From NCBI GenBank assembly GCA_036971615.1, contig JAYKKR010000028.1, positions 496,001 through 560,000 of the forward strand: 64,000 nucleotides of DNA. Reading direction: 5' to 3'. Each line of letters opens with the position of its first letter. Position 1 is the stretch's first letter. Both the position numbers and the translations under genes were made by a program. Under the pieces are notes generated by a model. That model was not told the origin of the DNA, searched no databases, and saw only the letters and a list, made by a program, of their open reading frames with translations. Origin of the DNA: Amyloporia xantha. Lineage: Eukaryota > Basidiomycota > Agaricomycetes > Polyporales > Adustoporiaceae. Shown piece after piece: positions 10,256 through 21,000 of the stretch.

Positions 10256-12815
10256 TAACCTCGAGTGATGGTTCTCGAGATTGGGATGTTGTACGCCATG
10301 AAGGTCTTCCTTTTATACGATTTCTTCGGCATGAGTCAACTCCCAGAGCCCCGACGAAGACCTGAGGATCCGCAGGTGGGACCCCACTTCCGGGCGGGAG
10401 TTTAGTAACATCCGCAACGCCTAAAGCTTCAGTGTAGGTTTGCAGAGCGGGTAAGTGCTCTATGGAGGTGGCAGGTATCCACGTCCGGTCACCCGACTTC
10501 CACAGTGCCTCGACAATAGCATCGACACCCGTTCCGTAATGTGACAAGATCCGGTCCACGGCCCATTCATTGTCACGATCCTCCAATTCCGCAATCTGAC
10601 TGTCAAGCCGTCCTGGGAAGAGCCGGTCATCATTCGGCTCATGTATTCGGAGCAGACTTGCATGGAATACGTTATGAATCCCCCGCCGCTTCAGGTTTGG
10701 AGGTAATTCTAATTGGAAAGAGCTATTCCCGTAGTCTCTTAGAACCCGATAAGGTCCAATATACTTTGGAGACAGCTTGCGAGCTAGTCCCTTGGGTAGA
10801 GATATGTTCTTTGTGGAGATATACACCAAATCCCCAACAGCGAAAGGAGCTGGTCTCCGCCTCCTATTCGCATCCCGAGTCTGTTTTACACGAGCGGCTA
10901 TGATGCTATCATGTGCAGACATTATCGCTCCTTTTACTTTCTGAGCGTAGGCCCGAACCCCCGGATATTCATCTGATCCCGCGCCTTCCCAGATCATTGA
11001 ACGCGGCATACGGCCGGTGTTCAGGAAGAACGGAGCATATCCGGTGCTCTCAGATCGAGCCAGGTTGATCGCAAACTCAATTGCGGGTAGTTTCATAACC
11101 CAGTCCTTCTGACTAGGCCCAACACATTGCCGCAACATCTGGGTCACAGTCCGGTTGGCTCGCTCAGTCGAGCCGTCTGATTCCGGATGGTAGGCACTGG
11201 ACATACGGAGTTCCACTCCCATGAGCCCATGTAGATGAGTCCAGAACTGACTTGTAAACAAGACATCTCGGTCACTTATTATGGCCTTTGGCAGCCCATG
11301 ATGACGGTATACTTCCGAGAACACAAGCTCCGCGATCTGGCGAGCAGTATAGTCTGTCCTGCTCGGGACAAGATGTACCATTCCAGAGAGTAAGTCAATC
11401 ACCACTGTGATCGAGTCATACACTCCGTCTCGGTCCTTCGACTCAGGCAAGGGACCCACGAAATCCATTCCGATCGCGTCCCATGGAGAGCTCGGAACGG
11501 GTAATGGATTCAGTAATCCGTAAGGTTTCTGGTTTGAAGGCTTACTCCTCTTGCAGGTCATGCAAGAGTCGCAGTACTTCTGAACGTCAGTGCCCATGGT
11601 CTTCCACCAGACATGGTCCTTTAACAGGCCGTGTGTCTTGAATGCACCCAGATGCGCCAACAACGAGTGCGCGTGCGAGATTACAATCTCACGAGAGCTC
11701 CGTTCATTGACGAGAACGTTCGGTATGCACAGTAACTCACGTCCTCGCTCTCGGATGACGATAAGTCCCTCTGTGACGGCGAAGTTCTTATAGTGCTTCG
11801 GATTATCGACAATGATCCGGAAGAATGGATCCTCCGTGTACCGTCCTCTCAGGTGAGCAACTAGGTCCAAGCCGTCGCCTCCAGACGCTATGTACCCAAG
11901 AAACTGACTGCTAGTCGGAGAGGGGGTGGTGTCGTCGTTCGCCGTGCCCGCTCTCTCCTCGGCGTTTCCTGATTGAGCAGGCGCTTTGTCAGCGCCAAAC
12001 GCGCCGTTCTCAGGACCGTGCGCTGGCACACGGTCGTTCTCACCACCACCATCTTCGCCCGCGCCCTCCAGAGGCAACACGCCCTCCGGATGCAACACAG
12101 GCTCGAGTGCTAGCCCACCGTCTCCCGGTGAGTACAGTGCTCCGTCGAGAGTGTCCTTTGCTGATAGACTGGGAGACTTCTGTCCTAGGTCCCCGCCCTC
12201 CTGTCGTCCTCCACGGGGCCCGTGAAGAACGACACGACGAATTCGTTTCGCGAACTCGCGAGACGTCTCAGGGCGTCCCGACTCCGCGGGCAGCGCCGCC
12301 CGCGAACGAACATCCCTTCGCGCGCCGTCTAGGAGCGCGTCGTCCCCCGCCTGTCGTCTCGCACCGCCATATGGCGCTGTCGCCTGACCGCGCCTGCGGG
12401 AGTGCGACGCGACAGTACGCATCGGATGGCCAGCGCGCACCCGCGCCGACGCAGCCCTCGGCTGACCCGCTACAGGCCCAGCCGTCGACCCCGACTCGGG
12501 AGCCAGCGCGGCCGCCTCCCCACGCCGCGCGGGCGACCCAGAGTGGTCTCGCGCCAGCGCTGTAGTAGGCAGTTGTGCCAGCAAACGCGGCCCGCTTCCC
12601 GCAACAACCTGGGCAACAGCGCGCGCCGCGCCCCCGGATCCGTCTCGCGCATGACTACGGGTGCGCACCGCCATCGCCTCTATCCCCGTGAACACCGGTT
12701 GCGAGACAGGCACGCGAACCAGCCTTTCCGCCAGGCGTTCGTCCTCGTCGTACTGCGTGTATTCGGACGCGGCGCGCACCGTGCCCGGCGCGTCCGACGA
12801 GTATAGCCGCGAGAG
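10256..12815 (-). CDS. Element 1 pol, integrase part (frameshifted from RT)
   Basis: The open frame actually runs 12,866-9,441 on the minus strand; the functional part ends near 10,300. After a low-complexity linker it shows the integrase zinc finger (HAHSLLAHLGAFKTH ... CDSCMTCKRSK) and the D,D35E core: MDFVGPL, ISDRDVLF and the Glu in STERANRTV. A GPY/F-like C-terminal module (KLSPKYIGPYRVL ... RRGIHNVFHASLLR) follows. A short tail with DRTWIPATSIEH resembles a degenerate chromodomain-like end and is not a clear chromodomain. The frame joins RNase H only through a shift at about 12,808-12,818, where the typical LADALSRL motif is broken. Confidence 0.85.
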
Positions 12816-14480
12816 CGTCGGCGAGTACGTTCTCCACGCCGGGCACATACTCGACCTTGAAATCATATTCGGCGATCTTCTCCAACCAGCGAGCTTGCCT
12901 CCCAGACAAATTCTTCTGAGCCACCAGATGGATGAGACCCTTGTGGTCAGTTAACCAGGTGAAATGGCATCCCAACAGGATGTCTCTATGCCGCTGCATA
13001 GCTTCGACCCCCGCTAACATCTCTATCTCGTGGACAGGATAATTCATCTGGGCCGCTGTCAGCTTCGCAGAGAAAAACGCTGCCACTTTTGCCTTCCGAA
13101 AGTCATCTCCCTGTGCCACTACGCCGGCCACCCCGCCGTGCGATCCATCCGTGATCAGCCAAATGCGTGGTGCGCTCGCCGCATAGTCCAGGGGCACACG
13201 ATGATGGTCTCGATGCGCCTGCACAAGGCGCTTAACCTCGTCGAAAGCTCGCTGGTGCGTGTAGTCCCATTTGAAGCTCGACTCAGATCCCGTCAACGAA
13301 GCTAAGATCCCCATAGGGATTCGCACCATAGCAATATCGTCGGCAAGATATCCCACAGACCCCAAGAAACCCCTGAGCAGTTCCTTGTTAGTGGGGACCT
13401 TCCAGGCCACCACTGAGTCAACCTTGCCGGGATCCATCCGGATCCCACCCTGATCAACTATGCGCCCCAAGACCTTCATCTCCGCGCAGAGAAACCGAAG
13501 TTTAGACGCACTAAGGTACAGCTCTTCCTTCCGGAGGACATCTATCACTGTCTTGACATGGCTAACATGCTCATCCACAGTGTCCGAATAAATGATGATA
13601 TCATCGAGATAGACATCCATAAAGGTGGAAATGTACGGCCCGAAAATGTGATTCATTAAAGACTGGTATGTCGCCACGGCATTGCAATCCCCCTGCTGTA
13701 GGACCAGACTGACCATAGTCCCGTCAGGAGTGGTCATAGCCGTACGCGAGACGTCCTCCGGCCTGATACGAATTTGTTCATAAGCATCCTTGCCGTCAAT
13801 GAGGGAGCGGTAGGGCTTCCGCGCGGCACGGCGCAAGATCCCCTCCATATCCGGCAATGGCGACGCGACCTTGTGGGTGTTCGCGTTGCGCTCGCGCAAA
13901 TCGCACACCACCCGCAGACGCGGCGGCACGCCGTTGACGCCTGTCCCAGGCTTCTTTAATAACAACATCGGAGCTGCGTTGCGTGCATTCGTCATACGCC
14001 ATCGCCCGCTCACGAGATAGGCATCCCGTTTCTCGCACCACAGTGCACGCAGTGCGTCAGGGCACTTGGATGGACGCCATGAATAGACCTTCGTGTCATC
14101 CTTCAGGGGGATGGCATGGTTGATCTCCCGCAGGGGTGGCAACGGCGAGTCGCTCGCTTCTTTGCAGATAGGAGCCGCGTACTCACGCAGCTCCCGCCGT
14201 GCCAGTTCCAGATGTTCATCCAAAACGTCGGCTGCCCGCGATTCGAGTACTCGCAGCTGCTTGCCCTCTAGTGGCAGAGCATCTGCACTGCCTATTTGCA
14301 CCGTGGTTGGGTTCAGCCCAATTGAGATCTTGTGTTGGAAGAAGAACGGCGTGCCCAATATCAGGTCATAATTGAGTAAGTTGACAACGTCAAAGTACCG
14401 TTGACCACGGATGGCTTGGTAGCCTAACTCAGCATTGCAGCCGGAGTTAATCTTCGCACGAGATCCCTGCACCGCCAAGT
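12810..14480 (-). CDS. Element 1 pol: protease C-terminus, reverse transcriptase, RNase H
   Basis: Begins within the protease at the nested insertion (LILGTPFF is the protease flap-to-end region). It continues through reverse transcriptase: LRVVCDLRERNANT, SLIDGKDAYEQIRI, MDVYLDDIIIYS with the YLDD catalytic box. RNase H follows (PRIWLITDGSHGGVAGVV, HEIEMLAGVEAMQRHR, LTDHKGLIHL). The reading frame is exactly continuous with the protease half at 26,134 once element 2 and one CAAGT are removed. At about 12,810 the LADAL motif runs into a wrong frame, and the frame terminates at 12,655. The break lies in a CT-dinucleotide run, consistent with a 2-nt slippage loss. Without frameshifting the product lacks integrase. 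Confidence 0.9.
14476..14480. repeat. Target-site duplication of element 2 (CAAGT)
   Basis: CAAGT directly precedes the left LTR and is repeated directly after the right LTR at 26,129-26,133. Removing 14,481-26,133 restores an uninterrupted protease frame of element 1. Confidence 0.95.
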
Positions 14481-15530
14481 TGTTAAGAACCAGGGTAGTA
14501 CTAGTACCTAAGCTCGTATACCGGTAACGGATAGGATAATAAAAATACTTAGACTGTATGCTTGAGTCCTAATGGCTAGTTAGGAGTGGAATGCCGGTAT
14601 ACCAAGTAAGAAGTATAAGACCGTAGGGTCTTATGTTAGAGATTGGCGTGAGCCTAAGAGTATCGCTCAAGACCGAAGGTCGTTAGGTTAAGACCGACTT
14701 AGAGAGATACCGCTTATGTTCACGCAGAGATAAGGTTTAAAGGTAGAACTTCCTAAACAAAGATAACTCAAATCCTTCGCAAGTATTGTTGCCAGACCAA
14801 GGGCTTTAGGTAGCGCGAAGCAATACCGAAGACCGCTACTTAGCGCGAAGCTATAAGTAGTTTGTCAAGTCTGGGATAGATCTCTTTACCAGCGCGTAGC
14901 TATGGTAAGATCTACAATGATATGTGAAGGAGACAAGGTCTCGTTGTGCTAAGAGCTCAGAGGTAAAATAGATTGCTTGAAACCGAAGACCGTCGGTCTT
15001 CTTAAATACAAGTGAGAAATGCTAGAACCTTCTAAACATGCGTAGTCCGTACTTCTACAATACACTGCCCAATACCTGTGCATCTATTGTTCTCTACGCA
15101 CTGCCTTGAATACTCACTGAGACCGCGCTGCTATCCTCGTGTGGCGGAGTGGCGCACCTCGGGCATTCATCGGTCTTGCCTCGGTCTTCCTCGATCCATA
15201 AGGTGAGATCGGTCCGCTCTCCGTAGGTCGGATCGTGCTACCGGTCCTCGAGGTGTTTCACGGGACTCGACCTCTCACGCGAAGTGTGGGCGTTTGTGGG
15301 TCCCGAGGATCCGCTTTCTCTAAGAAGGAAATGGAGGACTACCCGTTGAGCGGGAGACCGAGTCATAGTCCCAATGAGTATCGGTTTCACACGCAAAGTA
15401 TAGGTGCTCGCGGGTCCCGATGATCCGCGCGGTCTTGAAGGGTAGTGAAGGACTACCCGTTGATGGAAGACCGAGTCCTTTCTTGGAAAGAACTCGATTA
15501 TAAGAAGGCCACATCGGGATATCCATAACA
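14481..15530 (-). repeat. Element 2 3' LTR (1,050 bp)
   Basis: Contains twelve AGACCG/CGGTCT hexamers, starting at 14,618, 14,670, 14,691, 14,830, 14,987, 14,994, 15,120, 15,171, 15,182, 15,355, 15,430 and 15,468. About 0.5 would be expected at equal base frequencies. A plus-strand TTATAAGAA at 15,498-15,506 lies 79 nt before the ATG of the antisense gene at 15,580. Confidence 0.95.
15498..15506 (+). promoter_or_regulatory. TATA-like box inside LTR facing the antisense gene
   Basis: TTATAAGAA lies 32 nt inside the LTR edge and 79 nt upstream of the ATG at 15,580. The antisense gene could therefore be driven by LTR sequence. The same box in the other LTR points into element 1. Confidence 0.5.
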
Positions 15531-15532
15531 TA

Positions 15533-15543
15533 GCCCCCCCAGT
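15533..15543 (-). promoter_or_regulatory. Element 2 polypurine tract
   Basis: On the minus strand, a run of seven G preceded by ACT lies three bases from the 3' LTR start (TGTTATGG). This is the expected position for plus-strand DNA priming. Confidence 0.6.
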
Positions 15544-15579
15544 CCGTCACTATCCTCTTCAAGACCGTCTATACTCACC

Positions 15580-16864
15580 ATGTCCTTGCTCTCCCTTCGC
15601 GACATCCCTGAAGAGTCTATTCCGGACCACTTCGAGATTCCTCCCGTCCCCTCGCGTTGGACTCCGGATCTTTTGAGAGCGTTTGAAGCGGCCCTTCATG
15701 AAGTTCTTCAGCCCGAACGGTATGAGTGGACTCTAATCGACGCCATACACCGCGCTTTCATGGTAAGCAGAATTGATTTCCTAAAAACCCTGCTAACGTC
15801 GGTCGGTTTTGTAGAATGACGAGATTTTAGATTCCCTCGAGGAGCAGCCAGAAATGGAACTGCCTCCAATAATGGACGCTCTGACGGTCTGGAGATTAGA
15901 CCTTGAAGACTTACCGCCCACTTATCCCGCCTACCTCGCGTCGCTAAACATCATAGACGCGGATCCCGAGTATTGGCTAGGTAAGCATTCATCCTCTTGA
16001 ATTATTGCGCTAATGCCCTTCTTATTCCGTTGCTTAGTGGCAGGAGAGCACGATCATATCGAGACCGACGCGCTTCACGAAGCGGTAGACATGATGGCGA
16101 GCGTAGGTACATTTCAAGACCTTTGGAATGATTACTGACTTAGAGCACGACTTCAACAGTTTGAAGATGACCGTCGCTGTGATAGGTGCAAGACCGCCGG
16201 TCTTGAAGTGTGCGAGATCATGAGGCCAGGAGGGGCCTGCTCCCATTGTAGTCAGCGGAAGCAGAAGTGCTCTTTGAGCACGGGGAGAGGCCGCTACCGT
16301 CGTCGAACAGGCGAAACAGTCGGTCTTGCTGTGGCTCCTCCAGACCGCGCCTTCTCCACCTCCTCCAAGCGTTCGAGTAAGTAACTTTGAGCTTGATTTC
16401 CCCTCACAGGCTGACGTTCCTATTACTCAGTTTCTCCCTCCGAGCGGTCTAGTCGCTCTAAGCGGTCTCGAAGGACCGTCAGGTCGTCTCGTGCGACGAC
16501 TCCTCCCGTTACGCCCCTCGATACCGACGAGTTCGAGCCGTGGGGCGGTATTGACGTCGTTGGCAGAGATTCTCCGATGGAGGAGGTTGCGGTTTCGTAC
16601 GAGCCTCCAGTAGTGAGTGAGACCGCGGGAGCTGGTCCGGGGCCCGCCACTCTGGCTCAGCAAGAACGTGCCCAGTTGGAGGCGCAAATTGCGGAGCTGA
16701 AGCGTCAACTGGACGAGCAGACCAAGCGACAACGGTCTAAGAATGCGGAGAAGAAGCGTCGTCAAAGGGAGAAGAAAAAGGGTCGTAAGAATGCAGGAGC
16801 CGGCAAAGGGAAAGAGGTAGACCGCGACGAAGAGGAGGCTGAGTCCGATGAAGGGGACTCGTAA
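15580..16864 (+). CDS. Element 2 antisense gene: Zn2Cys6-like cysteine cluster plus basic coiled coil (360 aa, 5 exons)
   Basis: The gene opposes gag-pol. The model closes exactly in frame: exons 15,580-15,762, 15,815-15,980, 16,038-16,106, 16,146-16,376 and 16,431-16,864 (1,083 nt). Residues 151-181 contain CDRCK...CSHCSQRKQKC with spacing C-x2-C-x7-C-x8-C-x2-C-x6-C. This differs from the fungal Zn(II)2Cys6 pattern only by seven residues instead of six in the first loop. A Ser/Arg-rich linker follows, then a heptad-like coiled coil (about 291-320, LEAQIAELKRQLDEQ) running into a Lys/Arg-rich segment and an acidic tail. This suggests a nuclear, dimeric, DNA-binding protein. Zn2Cys6 domains typically contact CGG triplets, and CGG is the core of the enriched hexamer; direct binding is inference. 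The exon 3 donor and exon 4 acceptor are the least certain junction. Confidence 0.75.
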
Positions 16865-17030
16865 AATAAGGACTTCATTTACGGCGTGGATGTACTTATC
16901 GGTTTCTTTCTAATGCATATTTGCGATGAATCAAGACCGATAGATGGGACAATAAATATCTCATGAATTGCTTGGTACAAACAAAACATATAGTCCACTT
17001 TCCAATCCTTCCTTTTAGCCGGTTTTGATT

Positions 17031-17825
17031 CTAAGCTTGGAGAAACCGACTGCCGCACTCTTGGTATTGATGGGTATTCCCGCATCTATCCCCCCCCACC
17101 AAAATGAAGTCCTCATCAGAGTCCTCCGAGTCGTCAGCCATCGTAGTGTCGTCGGTCTCGCTGGTTACCCTGTCGAAGTAAGGCGAGACCGGGTCATACT
17201 CTTCTGCACGACGGATGGAAAGGGTTGGATGGAGAATGAGGTCCCGACATTCATTGGCGGATTCGCCTTCTGTGAAACCGGGCCATCCAATGGATTTGTA
17301 GTACGAGACCAACTGGCGGTCGACGGTCTCGACACCTGTAAGACCGTTGGGGAGCTCCAGGCAGGCATGCACAAATTCCCCTACCCAGGAAACTGCGTCC
17401 ACTCCGTCTCGCTGGGCGTCGGCAACCGCAGTCATAGCTTCTTCTTCCGTTGAGAAGAATCGATTCAACTCGTTAAAACCTCCGTGGAAAGGGTTGGTAA
17501 GGAAGACCGGTGGAGACCGAATGCCTAGTTCGCGACAAGCGAGCTTGATCTGGGGCGTGATGGTGAACTGCGTATGGACGGTCTCCAAAGCAAGCCATAA
17601 GGCCGCTGCGAAACCGGTATGGATGATAGTGCGGTCAGGAAGACCGACTTGGGTGATATATATAGGGAAAGGCGGAGTCCAGGTGAAGAAATTTCCGACA
17701 AACATGGTCGAAGGGAAGTAAGGGTTGGTGACTTGAGCAATGGGGATAGTGGGGATGAGAGCGAGCTCTCGGGTAGCTGCAGTGAGGGCGGTCATGGAGC
17801 GGTCTTCGTCGAATACAGCGGACAT
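17031..17825 (-). CDS. Element 2 accessory ORF of 264 aa
   Basis: Function not recognised. It is a single uninterrupted frame downstream of pol in the same orientation, starting MSAVFDEDRS. A minus-strand TATTTAAG about 90 nt upstream (near 17,913) could be its own promoter. The sequence looks globular to about residue 200 (FFTWTPPFPIYITQVGLP, FAAALWLALETVHTQF, GFNELNRFFSTEEEAMTAV, DAVSWVGEFVHACLELPNG). It ends in an acidic Asp/Glu/Ser tail, with a run of eight G near the C-terminus that could hide a frameshift. There is no signal peptide or membrane helix, so it is not env-like. It carries many copies of the hexamer. Conservation in sister elements would decide whether it is a real gene. Confidence 0.6.
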   Translation of the reverse strand: MSAVFDEDRSMTALTAATRELALIPTIPIAQVTNPYFPSTMFVGNFFTWTPPFPIYITQVGLPDRTIIHTGFAAALWLALETVHTQFTITPQIKLACRELGIRSPPVFLTNPFHGGFNELNRFFSTEEEAMTAVADAQRDGVDAVSWVGEFVHACLELPNGLTGVETVDRQLVSYYKSIGWPGFTEGESANECRDLILHPTLSIRRAEEYDPVSPYFDRVTSETDDTTMADDSEDSDEDFILVGGDRCGNTHQYQECGSRFLQA

Positions 17826-18090
17826 GATACGAAATAGGCTGAGGAGTTGTTGAACTTCTGAAGGGAGTATAGAGGACAGATTGCTGTGAGACGGAGAAGA
17901 ACCGAACTCCTTAAATAATGGTTCTGTAAGGATATAGATATAGTCCTTGAAGACCGAACCAGCGGATAATTAACTTATTGTGCAGAGTGGCACGCTGGAT
18001 TGTGAGAGACCGCTAGGGAGAGGAAGGAGGGACAAACTTACTAGGAACGTCGGTCTTCGATCCACGAAACCGTATTGAGCCCGTCTTGCA

Positions 18091-21000
18091 TTATGCCACT
18101 GAGGTCTGGCTAAGCTTGCTAGCCACTACCGCTCGGTCTCGACGGTTTTGCCAAGCCTTCAGAATATCAGGAGCGTTCCGTAGCTGAGTGCGAGTTAGCC
18201 ACTCGTCGTATTCTGGACCATACCCGACGAAGCGAGTTTTGAACAGGGCGACTCTTCGTCCATTACGGCTCTTTCGAGACCGTTCCGCTATAATGGATTC
18301 CACCTCAAATTCTGGTAATTCATTGAAATCTTGTCGAGCAAGATCCTTGGTCGGTCTTGCCCCAAATTCAGGGGGCGACTCATGGTATCGCTCTAAGTGC
18401 GCAATGTTGATTACGGGATGAATACCGTAGGAAGCGGGCAGACGGACTTGATAGGCTACGGAGCTGATTTTTCGGATAATTTCGAATGGTCCGTCATACT
18501 TCATAAGGAGCTTCCTTCCGCGACCAGCTTGAGACCGAAGAAGCTCCAATGAATCCACATTGAGCACTACTTTGTCCCCAACCTCGAATTCGGTCATGAT
18601 TCTGCCGTTATTGTATGCTCGCTTCTGGTGAACTTGACCCAGATATAGGGCTTCTTGAGCGTCATGCCGGTCAGCCATAAAACCGTCTACCATATCTCCA
18701 GCCTCGGGGTGGCTTGTATCTGAGACCGATCGCGGTATTGAAGGACCGGGGTTCATTAATGTGCCCCCTGTGATCGGATGATAACCGCGGAGTAGATAAG
18801 CTGGGGAATACCCCGTGGCTGAGTGCGGACTCGTGTTATAGGACAATCGAAGACCGTCCAGGTGATCGGACCAATCGTCCCGAGATGGACCGATATAGGC
18901 TCGAAGAGCGATTTCCAAGGTTTGATTCAAGATTTCGGTCTGACCATCCGCTTGAGGATGGTATGACGTAGTAAGAGACCGTTCAATCTTCATGAGCCGA
19001 CAAACCTCCTTCCAGAAATCTCCCCTCCAGCGTACGTCTCGGTCGGAAATAATCTGCTTGGGAAGACCGTATTCACTGAAAATATGCTTGAACAAAAGAG
19101 CGGCGGTCTCCTTTTCCGTGATCCTAGTAGTGGTTGGTATAAATAAACCGTACTTGGTCAGCTTGTCCACTATCACCAGTATATTGTCGAAACCGCTGGA
19201 ATTGGGTAATTCAGGGATGAAGTCCATGGTGATAACCTCGAAAGGTCGTGTCGGAATTGGAATAGGTTGCAGAAGACCGACAGGCGCATGCCTCCGCGGT
19301 TTCGACTTCTGGCATACGTCGCAGGTGGAAACATATTTCTTGATATCGCGAGACATCCTGGGCCAGTAATAAGTAGAGGCGATCCGGTTGTAAGACCGAT
19401 GATAGCCTGAATGGGCCCCTTCCGTCATTAAGTCATGCGCTTCCTTCATTACTTGAACCCGAAGTTCCTCTGGTACGCAAAGCCGACTATTACCTTGGTG
19501 ATCCTCAAAATATACAAGTCCCTCTGGAGTGGTTGTGTATTGCGGAAATTCAGGATTAGACCAGTCGGTCTCGGTCTCCAAGTTCTTCTTGACGATCTTG
19601 AAGTGTTCATCCTTGCTATAAGCCTTCTTCCAAGTCTGGACCTCGCCAGGAGTAATACCGACTAGCAGCGAGTGCTTAGAAGATGCTTGATAGACCAAGC
19701 TCCAGGGGTTCTCGGTATCTTCTGAACTGTGAGTTGCAAACAAGACCGTCAGTTCCTCACCTTCATCTTCTTGGTCCAGGGTTTCGCAAAACCGAGAGGC
19801 TACCTTGATTAGCTTTTCTTCGAACTGTGGTCCTAATTCCTCATACATGTCTTTCAGCGGGTCCTCTAATTCCTGATGAAGCTGAAGAGCGTCTGTAGGA
19901 TCAGAGGAAGGACCATCCTGGTAAGGGATCCTCCGTCGAAGTCTCGAGATAGGATCTACGTTTGAGTGAACTCTTCCTGCTCGATGAATGATCTTGAGAC
20001 CGGGATATGCTGCGAAAACCGTTCCCCAGGTGAGTAATCGTCGGTTTACGTTCTGAAAGGTCCGACTCCAGGTTAAGGCTGCATGATCTGTGATAGCCAA
20101 TACCGAAGATCCTTCCAAGAACGACTGAAACTTAATTAACCCTTCCTTAAGAGCGAGGGCCTCCCGTTCTGTAGGAGAGTAATTGCGCTCGGCGGCTTTC
20201 AGAATGCGAGACCAATAAGCGATAACCCTTTCGACGTAGACCGTAGTGTCTTCAAAACGCTCCGCCCATTTACCAGGAGACGGTACATCACTCTCTGTGG
20301 GCGAGACCGAGACCACTAGGTTCGGTATTGGTTCCTTATTGTCAAACGCCTTCTTTAACCGTTCATAGATCTTGGTACCTCGCAAGTCCTTGATTAACAT
20401 GGGCTGAACCTGTTGAAGGATAGCGGCGAGACCATAATCACAGGCGTCGGTATATAATCGGTATGGTCTTCCCGGCATGGCATAAGCTCGAACTGGAGCG
20501 TTGACCAGGACTTGCTTACAAAGGTTAAAAGCTTCTTGGTGAACGTCAGTCCATTCCCACCCTAATCCTTCTTTCTTGAGAAGACCGAATAATGGAGCAG
20601 CAATCCAGGCGTAAAAAGGGATGTAAGACGAGAAGTATACCATCATCCCTAGGAAGACTTGCAGCTCCTTTACATTCCGTGGTTCCATGAGACCGACGAT
20701 AGCGTCTACCTTTTCCTTGTGGGTGGATATTCCGAGCCTAGACACCTTTTGTCCTAGCAGAAGTAGGGACTGATAGGCCAGGTGACACTTTCCTGGAGAC
20801 AAGGTGATACCGGCCTGTTCTATAGCGAGGAAGACCGAGTCGAGGTGCTTGACATGATCTTCAAACGAAGTAGAATACACCACAATATCATCGATGTATA
20901 CCAGAGCGAATATCCATAGAAATGGTGCCAGTATGTTCTGCATGACCCTCTGAAAGACACTTGGACCGTTCCTAAAACCGAAAGGCATACGCCGGAATTG

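Noticed and set aside
11986..12806. Overlapping Arg/Pro/Ser-rich plus frames
   Set aside because: Antisense shadows of the GC-rich linker between RNase H and integrase of element 1.
15235..15531. Short frames inside the element 2 LTRs, identical at 25,833-26,129
   Set aside because: Identity follows from the LTRs being identical; no sign of coding.
9476..17825. Calling the accessory ORFs of elements 1 and 2 envelope genes
   Set aside because: Both are in env position, but neither has a signal peptide or transmembrane segment.
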